Shown: one piece after another, positions 22,153-28,452 of the stretch
Layout: every line of letters begins with the position of its first letter
Position numbering within the stretch: the stretch's first letter is position 1
IMG/VR virus record: IMGVR_UViG_3300032047_000083
Span: 1 to 30,068 of that record
Length of the DNA: 30,068 nt
Direction: 5' to 3' (one strand)
Source: a virus
Position numbers and translations under genes: made by a program
The notes under the pieces: generated by a model
What the model was told of the DNA's origin: nothing
Databases searched by the model: none
What the model saw: the letters and a program-made list of their open reading frames with translations, nothing else

Positions 22153-22259
22153 ATTAATCTCCTCTCAATCGGACTCTGATGTACTCCTTTACTACATGCA
22201 TTCCATAAGATAGCCATGTAACTATCAATAGACTCCATATAATAATTTCCAGCACTCAT
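22149..22259 (-). CDS. Small hypothetical protein, 36 aa
   Basis: This mini-gene begins MSAGNYYMESID and ends SPIERRLI. It starts in a TAATG overlap with the gene before it and stops in an ATGA overlap with the 136-aa gene. GAGGA lies 4 nt before the ATG. The double overlap supports real translation. The function is unknown. Confidence 0.65.
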   Translation of the reverse strand: MSAGNYYMESIDSYMAILWNACSKGVHQSPIERRLI

Positions 22260-22435
22260 TAGTCCTCAGTTAGTTTATCTAATTCCTCGATGTTATGTTC
22301 ACCGAGTATTTCTACATTATACTTGCCTTCTGCTGTTCTGTCAACAGTAAAAGACAAATCATATCCTTTACTTTCAAGTACATCTACTTTAGCACAGAAT
22401 TCGTTAAAATCTTTTGTATTAAGTGTTGCTATCAT
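22259..22435 (-). CDS. Hypothetical protein, 58 aa
   Basis: This is a small acidic protein with strand-helix-strand pattern (MIATLNTKDFNEFC, then YDLSFTVDRT). The open frame extends to an ATG at 22477, but that lies deep in the previous gene. AAGGAG sits 4 nt before the ATG at 22435, so I start there. The function is unknown. Confidence 0.66.
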   Translation of the reverse strand: MIATLNTKDFNEFCAKVDVLESKGYDLSFTVDRTAEGKYNVEILGEHNIEELDKLTED

Positions 22436-22586
22436 CATTCTCCTTTTTACGTCTTTCATCTGCCCATCCACTTTCAATATGTAGACCGGCAGGCAATCGA
22501 CCTTTAATATCTGCGAGTTCTTTTAGGATTTTATCCACGCCCTCATCTATTGCCCTTTTAATCTGTGTTTCAGTCGGATGACCCAT
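22419..22586 (-). CDS. Small hypothetical protein, 55 aa
   Basis: This mini-gene encodes a charged helical peptide (IKRAIDEGVDKILKELADIK, residues 9-28). It starts in a TAATG overlap with the outer-membrane protein gene and ends 17 nt inside the following gene. The function is unknown. Confidence 0.7.
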   Translation of the reverse strand: MGHPTETQIKRAIDEGVDKILKELADIKGRLPAGLHIESGWADERRKKENDDSNT

Positions 22587-23248
22587 TACCACTTAACTCC
22601 TAATGTAATACTTAATACATTATTATCGATCGGGTCTTCAGTATATGTATTACTAAAGCCTACTGTAATTGCTTCACTTAAATTATAATTAATTGCTGTT
22701 TCGTTACGCAAATAAGTGTCTGTGCCTGTTTCGTGTAATAACTTGTTTGTTACATTTAAGTTATCATCTAGTTTATAAAATACCCATAAACTGTTTCTTA
22801 ATATTGCTTCGCTTACTTCGTCATTAGAAAGATACGCAACTGATGTTTCGTGGCTTACTTTCCAATTATCATTTCTAAACAGTTTCATACCAAGGCCAGC
22901 ACCACCAACTATTCTATCACCCGAGGCTCTTAATTTATCTGTACCGTAACTAAGTACACCAAAGGTATAATACTTGCCAGTTAGGCCTTTATTAACTTTG
23001 CTAATAATATTAAACTCGTCCATTTTAGTTATGTCGTCTTGCTTCTTAAAAACATAATCGGCTTCTAGTATTAAATCAACATAGTCTAGTTCCCAATTTT
23101 GATCAGCACTAGCATTTAATACAGTTGAATCACTATTAATTTGTGTAAGGCCAAATTTAGCACTTCCTTTTGCTTGTACAGGCATTGTAATCATTACTAG
23201 AACAAAAACTGCTATAATAAATAATACTGCCTTTTTAACTCTACTCAT
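22586..23248 (-). CDS. DUF481-like outer-membrane beta-barrel protein
   Basis: This 220-aa exported protein has a signal peptide (AVLFIIAVFVLVMITMPVQA, cleavage after residue 26). Many alternating strands follow, and the C-terminus SITLGVKW ends in an aromatic residue, as needed for insertion by the BAM complex. The pattern of paired strands with short loops resembles DUF481 proteins such as YdiY. An outer-membrane barrel in a phage genome may mask or replace a receptor. It is framed by small membrane-protein genes in one coupled operon. Confidence 0.75.
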   Translation of the reverse strand: MSRVKKAVLFIIAVFVLVMITMPVQAKGSAKFGLTQINSDSTVLNASADQNWELDYVDLILEADYVFKKQDDITKMDEFNIISKVNKGLTGKYYTFGVLSYGTDKLRASGDRIVGGAGLGMKLFRNDNWKVSHETSVAYLSNDEVSEAILRNSLWVFYKLDDNLNVTNKLLHETGTDTYLRNETAINYNLSEAITVGFSNTYTEDPIDNNVLSITLGVKW

Positions 23249-23411
23249 TGTCTTTCTCTATTGGGTTATCGTAATAATCATGTGTACCTGCTCTGTACCT
23301 TGCTTTCTTTTCTGAAACAAGTACACTACTCATATAGGCGAACCAGGCCGCCGCAATAACAAATACAATGCCTATAAAAAAATTAACAACTGTCATTAAT
23401 GCTTCAAACAT
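23241..23411 (-). CDS. Small membrane protein, 56 aa
   Basis: This protein has one N-terminal membrane segment (VVNFFIGIVFVIAAAWFAY, residues 8-26) and a charged, tyrosine-containing tail. It overlaps the end of the glycosyltransferase gene by 8 nt and the start of the outer-membrane gene by 8 nt, so it is part of the same coupled operon. The ribosome binding site AAAGG is modest. The role is unknown; it could anchor a neighbour. Confidence 0.72.
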   Translation of the reverse strand: MFEALMTVVNFFIGIVFVIAAAWFAYMSSVLVSEKKARYRAGTHDYYDNPIEKDNE

Positions 23412-24651
23412 ACTTTGCCTTTGCTACTTGTCTTCTGTACCATTGTCTGTCTCTTTGTTGCTCAAGACCTAAACCAGCAAGTACCTTTAGTGTTCTTTCG
23501 ATTGTGCCATTTTGATAATCACTTATTTTACCTAGACTGTAATCCTCAAGATTATCAGTTTTAATATCATCTAGCATGTTACCAAGTTTGCTTATACAAT
23601 CCTCCATGCTCCATGGAACGTATAAATGTCTGCCGTTGTTAGCAAATACTTCTGGGAAACTTCTGTAAGCAGGATATAATGTAAGTGTACCAAATGAGTC
23701 TGCTTCACTTACTGTATTGCTTACCCAATCTTGTAAGGCACAATTAAATAATACCTTGCTGTCTGCTAACAAGTTGTAGTAATCATCTTTCTTTAAGCCT
23801 GTGTATATTTTAAAGTTTGCTTTTCTATCGGGCCAACCTGTATTGCTTTCGCCACTTGCTAGTGCCATTGCTCTGTCAACATACTCTTGATCTGAACTTT
23901 TTAACTCTGGGTGTCCACAAAATATAGCAAACTCTAATGTAGGATCTATTTTGTAATAGGCTTCTGCTAAATCCATATAGAAGTGTGGTTGCTTCTCATC
24001 GTCCCAACGTGCCGCAAAGCCAACTCTATGTGCTCTCATGTGTAACGGCTTAGGCTCTGGAATTCTACCTTGTACTTCTTCTTTACCAAACGGTAAACCT
24101 GTTACATATATAGGCTTTTTAAAACCTGCTGTTCTTAAATGTGCTACAAACTCTTCACTAGCAACACAGATACCTGTAACAAATTCGTCTACCATTTGTT
24201 CATATCTACGCATCCAGTCAAACATACCTTCCCTAATTAAGAAGTCATCTGGGTCTGTTGTTTGTGCTAAAAATCTTAAATAGACTTTAGGCCTGTATTC
24301 AGGTGGGGATTGATCCATTATGTAAGGCAAACATTCTAAGCCTGGTGTAAACATATCTTCATAAAAGATTACATCATCGCTTGTAATTTCACCGTTCTTC
24401 ATTTTCTGTACTAAGTTCATTGTTTGACTTAGACTGTAATAACTTCTGCCATGTGCGTCTAACACACTACCTGTAACGATTGCTTTACTGTTATCTAGTT
24501 CATCACCTGTAATGATTTCATAATCAATACCATGCTTTTTAAACTCTCGTTCGTTCCACTCTTGTAACTGTAATGTGTATCTTGCTTCATAAGACTCTAG
24601 CCCCATGTAAAACAATTTACGCATTCCAACATTATACACGCCTTCACTCAT
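23404..24651 (-). CDS. GT-B-type glycosyltransferase
   Basis: This 415-aa protein has the two-domain layout of GT-B enzymes. The C-terminal half reads like a sugar-nucleotide-binding domain: VGFAARWDDEKQP near 230-243, then a glycan-transferase-like VSNTVSEADSFGTLTLYPAY. A short promoter-proximal leader holds GGAG 7 nt before the ATG. With GalE in the same cluster, it may use a UDP-sugar on DNA, teichoic-like or lipopolysaccharide acceptors. Acceptor and sugar are unknown. Confidence 0.78.
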   Translation of the reverse strand: MSEGVYNVGMRKLFYMGLESYEARYTLQLQEWNEREFKKHGIDYEIITGDELDNSKAIVTGSVLDAHGRSYYSLSQTMNLVQKMKNGEITSDDVIFYEDMFTPGLECLPYIMDQSPPEYRPKVYLRFLAQTTDPDDFLIREGMFDWMRRYEQMVDEFVTGICVASEEFVAHLRTAGFKKPIYVTGLPFGKEEVQGRIPEPKPLHMRAHRVGFAARWDDEKQPHFYMDLAEAYYKIDPTLEFAIFCGHPELKSSDQEYVDRAMALASGESNTGWPDRKANFKIYTGLKKDDYYNLLADSKVLFNCALQDWVSNTVSEADSFGTLTLYPAYRSFPEVFANNGRHLYVPWSMEDCISKLGNMLDDIKTDNLEDYSLGKISDYQNGTIERTLKVLAGLGLEQQRDRQWYRRQVAKAKYV

Positions 24652-24700
24652 ATAGATTCTCCATATTGTTAATTATATCATATTTTGTGGCCAATGTCAA
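24650..24700 (-). repeat. Promoter-plus-gene-start module, copy 2
   Basis: This near-identical copy of the phosphoribosyltransferase promoter is followed by ATGGAGAATCTATAT. Here that stretch encodes only MENLYE before a stop overlapping the real start, so it is a vestige of the other gene's MEKLYY start. Its GGAG serves as the ribosome binding site for the glycosyltransferase. Confidence 0.8.
24672..24700 (-). promoter_or_regulatory. Early sigma70-type promoter, class II
   Basis: TTGACA at 24700-24695 and TATAAT at 24677-24672 have a 17-nt spacer, TTGGCCACAAAATATGA. It lies just after the stop of the 168-aa gene and drives the glycosyltransferase and the coupled operon down to about 19322. 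Confidence 0.88.
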
Positions 24701-24702
24701 CC

Positions 24703-25209
24703 TCAATCTATTACCTCGTCTTTAGTATATTTTGACCAATCTGTAAATGTCTTTCTTTTCTGTAAATTATGTAAACTATGACACCAAACACCTGGGTTTG
24801 TTGCTTTAAAGTCTTTATCATCTAGTTTAAGTGTAGCATTGTAATTAAACTGATTAATGTAAGGTAACTTAACACTTATCATTGGTATAAATGTACTATA
24901 CTCAGTCCACCCAGATTCTAATACTCTTTCTGCTAATGTCACATCAAAGTCTAATGTAACCCATATATCTTCATCTAGCATATTCATAATCATATCGTCC
25001 CAACCTGTCCAATCTTTATCGGTTGGTGGGTTAAAACTTTGGTTAGCACCTAAGTAAATATGCGGACAACCACTGTTAAGTGCCCTAGCAAGTATTTCGT
25101 TAGGTGGTTGGTACCCAACTACAAACAAAGTCTTTTGACCATAAGCAGGTGAATGCTCAACCTCTGTACCTATAAAAAACTTTACGTCTTCGTGCCCTTC
25201 TCTTTCCAT
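24703..25209 (-). CDS. Hypothetical protein, 168 aa
   Basis: The function is not recognised. The protein is alpha/beta, with KTLFVVGYQPP (26-36), GANQSFNPP (54-62), VTLDFDV and FIPMISVKLPYINQFNYNATLK further on. From memory this is a conserved protein of marine T4-like phages. It lies directly after the oxygenase gene, in the unit containing the DpdA-like gene and DNA polymerase. Confidence 0.78.
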   Translation of the reverse strand: MEREGHEDVKFFIGTEVEHSPAYGQKTLFVVGYQPPNEILARALNSGCPHIYLGANQSFNPPTDKDWTGWDDMIMNMLDEDIWVTLDFDVTLAERVLESGWTEYSTFIPMISVKLPYINQFNYNATLKLDDKDFKATNPGVWCHSLHNLQKRKTFTDWSKYTKDEVID

Positions 25210-25210
25210 T

Positions 25211-25894
25211 TTAATTTCCTATTCCAAAATCTTTATGTAATTCTTTAGTCAGTTTTTCCATTACAAATGCGTCCTTGTGTAATGCGTTTTTCAATGTAGC
25301 AGGATCAAAATATAAGTTCTTTTCCTTACCTTCTTGCTTTTGAAAACCAATATACACAGATAGCCTTATTTCACTTTTATCAATAACATCTTGTATTTGA
25401 TGAAACAAAGTACCTGGGAATATAACACAACGATTAAACTTATGCTCAATAAGTGTATCCTTATCTTCTCCTAGATAGAAGCCACCGCCTACATCTTTAA
25501 AGTATGGATTCCCAAACCAAAGGAATATTAAAATATCTCTGGAAAGGTGATCAACGTGTCCTCTAAAAGAATCACACTCTTGCGTAAGGTTAATATGTGT
25601 TCTAACACAATCAGTATATTTAAAATCAGTACCATTATTTTCATTCCACTCGTTTACAAGCGGTAGTATAGTAGTTGACATTCTAAATACTTTTTCAAGG
25701 TCTGGTTTAGTCATACCATGTGTAAAGTAAAATAAACTCTCACCTTCTGCTTCTGTCTGTGCGTATTCAACTGCGTTCATTACAAAACCACTATTCATAT
25801 AGTATCTAAGCCAGTCACTACATATTTCTTTGCTGAAAAAGTCATCAGCAATAAGGACTGGCTTATCATCTATAACTAGTGATTCTATATTCAT
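25211..25894 (-). CDS. 2OG-Fe(II) oxygenase-like protein, next to the DpdA-like gene
   Basis: This is a second predicted 2-oxoglutarate/iron dioxygenase in the window. The triad is H113-x-D115 (GHVDHL) and H165 (LFHQIQ), with R177 (EIRLSVYIGF) for 2-oxoglutarate. It is 227 aa and only loosely similar to the copy at 9790, so not a recent duplicate. It starts in a TAATG overlap with the 63-aa gene that follows the DpdA-like gene. It could hydroxylate a side chain on the modified base, a protein or a metabolite; none is proven. Confidence 0.8.
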   Translation of the reverse strand: MNIESLVIDDKPVLIADDFFSKEICSDWLRYYMNSGFVMNAVEYAQTEAEGESLFYFTHGMTKPDLEKVFRMSTTILPLVNEWNENNGTDFKYTDCVRTHINLTQECDSFRGHVDHLSRDILIFLWFGNPYFKDVGGGFYLGEDKDTLIEHKFNRCVIFPGTLFHQIQDVIDKSEIRLSVYIGFQKQEGKEKNLYFDPATLKNALHKDAFVMEKLTKELHKDFGIGN

Positions 25895-26085
25895 TAGTAA
25901 CTAATGTAACCCCATTGAACCAATTGGTTTTGAAAGAAGGTTGCTTTCTTTGTACTAAACTCCATTGGTGCTTGTATCTTGCCATCTTTGGTTTCTATAA
26001 TTGTTACGCCATGATCGTTTACTTCAAAGTTTACATCATGTCCTTCGTGACTATAAGTACCGCTATATACTGTTTTACTCTCCAT
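25894..26085 (-). CDS. Hypothetical protein, 63 aa
   Basis: This is a small beta-rich protein (VYSGTYSHEGHDVNFEVNDHG in the first third), of unknown function. The codon before the ATG at 26085 is TTG and could extend it by one residue. The start lies 11 nt inside the end of the DpdA-like gene, and its stop overlaps the oxygenase start. Confidence 0.72.
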   Translation of the reverse strand: MESKTVYSGTYSHEGHDVNFEVNDHGVTIIETKDGKIQAPMEFSTKKATFFQNQLVQWGYISY

Positions 26086-27616
26086 CAAAATCTGCCCTCA
26101 TTATATCCTCTTGCATGTCCGCTTCACTATCACCTGATTCGTATTCATCAGTTTCAAATAAAGCACCAAATGTAGATTGTTCCGCACTACCATCTGAGAA
26201 ACTAATCTCTTTTAAAAACTCTTTGTTATCTTCTAACATCTGCCTTGCGTCAGTGTTATTAGGATCTAACACTTCCTCAGCAAAACTTTCGAACATTAAA
26301 ATAGTACCTGGAACATAAGGTGAAGTTTCATTACTTACACTACTACCTTTTACTTTCTTCCAGTTCTTCCAATGTGTTGGAGTTCTGTGTTTTTCCATAT
26401 CAGCAAGTCTATTTGCTTCTTGGACTGCTGTGATATGATTATAAACACTATGACCCATGTAAAGAGCATAACTTAGTGTGTCCCAACTAGTTGTAGTTTC
26501 TTTACCATTTCTATTAACATCACCGTGTCCTAATACACAGATGTCACCAACAGTTAGTCTGTCCATTATAGGGGAATGTGCAAAAGGCATAGGCATCTTT
26601 GATCCTTTCATGTCTTTATTATCGAATGCTCTATCCATAAAGTATCCGAATCGCTTGGCTCTAAACTCATTATGTGTGTAGGTTTGGCCGTATGCTGTAT
26701 TGACAAAAGGCGATGCCGCATCAAACGATAATGTAATATTAGGATTGTCATGTTTTCTCAACTGTCTTTGGATACTGGTAAGGTGACATGCCCAATTAAG
26801 GCGTCCAGTACCTAAGAAGTGAATCCAATCCTTGCCTTCTAGTAAACCATCTTCTCTAAGATCTAATAGTCTACTCAAGACACTATACATGTGTTTCATG
26901 TTGATACCAGCGAATGCGTAACCTTCTAAGGTTCTATTAGCATCACCATATGCTTCTTGCACAAAACTTGTATTGGAAAAATGCTTTACAGCATCATACC
27001 ATTCTTTGCTATTTTCTTCATTACTGCCACTTAACACATTTAGGAACTTTGTGGCACCGGGTGTTCTATTCCTCATAAAATAGTCTAAATTAAGTAGACT
27101 AATATCTAGTGTGTCTTGAAATTCTGTAAGTCCTGTTCTTTCACTTAGTTTACCAACTGCCGCAAAAGCCGGAACATCTAATGTCATACTCCAGTCTGCT
27201 GTATGCTCTAACCATGTTAGTATCTTGTTACAAAACTGTGTTCTAGCAGGGTCATTAGGATCTTTAGCATTACTCCAGTCCATTTTGATAACACCGGTAG
27301 CAAGTTGGAAACCACCTGAGTCTCCTAGTATCATAGTTTTACTACGATCTCTTCCTTGTACCATTGGTTCGCGTTCGTCACTTTTGACTGGGTCTAAGTG
27401 TGCGTGACCACCGGAGTATAATCCCCATGGATAATGATAATAACTATTCTCAGGATCAAGGAAGTTCATACCTTGTGTGCCTTTTTCAAAGCCTTCAGGG
27501 CATCTCCATTCACTTGGATTAGCATCCATTTTTTGTAATTGCGTTACATAGAAGCCACTAATGGCAGGTAGGTATACTGCCCAATCCTGGTGCTTCTTTC
27601 CTAGGTCAACTGTCAT
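26075..27616 (-). CDS. dpdA: DpdA-like 7-deazaguanine DNA transglycosylase
   Basis: This is a predicted TGT-fold enzyme of 513 aa that swaps guanine in DNA for a 7-deazaguanine base. GDSGGFQ (98-104, with D99) corresponds to the active-site DSGGFQ of tRNA-guanine transglycosylases. DWSMTLDVPAF (141-151) follows. SFDAASP (297-303, with D299) matches the position of the FDCVxPTR nucleophile loop. The cysteine zinc site of tRNA enzymes is not obvious, and the acidic C-terminal 80 residues are not part of a TGT core. Both points favour DpdA over a tRNA enzyme. FolE, QueE and a QueD-like gene in the window support this. It lies between the clamp candidate and the small 63-aa gene. Confidence 0.83.
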   Translation of the reverse strand: MTVDLGKKHQDWAVYLPAISGFYVTQLQKMDANPSEWRCPEGFEKGTQGMNFLDPENSYYHYPWGLYSGGHAHLDPVKSDEREPMVQGRDRSKTMILGDSGGFQLATGVIKMDWSNAKDPNDPARTQFCNKILTWLEHTADWSMTLDVPAFAAVGKLSERTGLTEFQDTLDISLLNLDYFMRNRTPGATKFLNVLSGSNEENSKEWYDAVKHFSNTSFVQEAYGDANRTLEGYAFAGINMKHMYSVLSRLLDLREDGLLEGKDWIHFLGTGRLNWACHLTSIQRQLRKHDNPNITLSFDAASPFVNTAYGQTYTHNEFRAKRFGYFMDRAFDNKDMKGSKMPMPFAHSPIMDRLTVGDICVLGHGDVNRNGKETTTSWDTLSYALYMGHSVYNHITAVQEANRLADMEKHRTPTHWKNWKKVKGSSVSNETSPYVPGTILMFESFAEEVLDPNNTDARQMLEDNKEFLKEISFSDGSAEQSTFGALFETDEYESGDSEADMQEDIMRADFDGE

Positions 27617-27618
27617 GA

Positions 27619-28362
27619 CTAACTCTTTGCTGGTAATATGTAAGTGTATTCGCCTAAGCCACTGTCAATGACTATCTGCATTGCTCCGGCATTAGCAAAA
27701 CTTACAGTACAATTAGCACTATCACTAAGTCTTAGAATGCTTAATGCTTTATCAATTTCCCACTTCCAGTTACCAGATAACTCGCCATCAACATTATTGT
27801 TAATTGGCAACTTACTCTTATCGCCAGCACCTTCACCAATACTAAAGTATAAGGCACCGTCTTTGGTACTAGGAGAGAACACAGGTTCGAATCCACCCAA
27901 CACACCATTGAAGTAACCTAAGTCCTTTAAGTTCTTCTGTGTAGGAACAATAGTAACGTCCCATGGTATGTCTTTCATCTTAACAGACTTTAGTTGCTGA
28001 TTAATTACATCTGCTAACATAAATCTGTAACTACCGGTATGTCCTTCCGCACTAGAGAAACTAATCTCTACAGGAATGTCGTCACCGTTTCTTTCTTGTG
28101 TTTCAATTGATACGTTTCCGCCCTCGTCACTAAAACCAGGAAACTTTAAGTATCCATCAAGTACACTCATTCTACTCAAACCAACTGTTTGTTCTACAAA
28201 GTCCGCTACAGGATTGTGTAGTTTACCTTTTAGAATAACAGTTTTATCTGCGTCCATGGCCTCAATAGTAGTAGACTCTTCGTCACCACTAATCTTAGCC
28301 ATTTCAATAAAGCCTAAGGCGTGAGTATGCCTTAGTACGTCTTTAAATATATCTTTTATCAT
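27619..28362 (-). CDS. 45: Sliding clamp (gp45/PCNA-like), divergent
   Basis: This 247-aa protein has two similar halves. Features that fit a processivity clamp are the strand-rich pattern, a helix-like ADVINQQLKSVKM near 127-139, DGALYFSIG in the second half and the PCNA-like ending GEYTYILPAKS. It lies between DNA polymerase and the DpdA-like gene, and the polymerase ends in a clamp-binding-type peptide (HSLFEF). GAGGTGA is a strong ribosome binding site 8 nt before the ATG. I place it by fold pattern and context, not by clear sequence identity to T4 gp45. Confidence 0.6.
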   Translation of the reverse strand: MIKDIFKDVLRHTHALGFIEMAKISGDEESTTIEAMDADKTVILKGKLHNPVADFVEQTVGLSRMSVLDGYLKFPGFSDEGGNVSIETQERNGDDIPVEISFSSAEGHTGSYRFMLADVINQQLKSVKMKDIPWDVTIVPTQKNLKDLGYFNGVLGGFEPVFSPSTKDGALYFSIGEGAGDKSKLPINNNVDGELSGNWKWEIDKALSILRLSDSANCTVSFANAGAMQIVIDSGLGEYTYILPAKS

Positions 28363-28390
28363 ATGTTGTCACCTCTTATATTAAAGTTAT

Positions 28391-28414
28391 TATTTAGGCC
28401 TTTATACCTAAATA
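28391..28414 (-). repeat. 8-bp inverted repeat in the leader of the clamp candidate
   Basis: TATTTAGG and CCTAAATA flank an 8-nt spacer in the 90-bp gap between polymerase and clamp genes. Either arm resembles the TAAATA late core, and the RNA could form a hairpin about 29 nt ahead of the start codon. It may be a translational operator of the T4 gp43/RegA type or a late promoter; the sequence does not decide. Confidence 0.45.
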
Positions 28415-28452
28415 GTTTATAAATCCTGGCCGTTTGATACCTAACGACCATA

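Noticed and set aside
26075-27616. Queuine tRNA-ribosyltransferase as the annotation
   Set aside because: The active-site motifs are shared, but the zinc-binding cysteines are not apparent, the protein is much longer, and the DNA-modification context favours DpdA.
27883-27893. GGTTCGAATCC, a perfect tRNA T-arm sequence
   Set aside because: It lies inside the clamp candidate gene (encoding GFEPVF in the other strand), and no acceptor or anticodon stems surround it.
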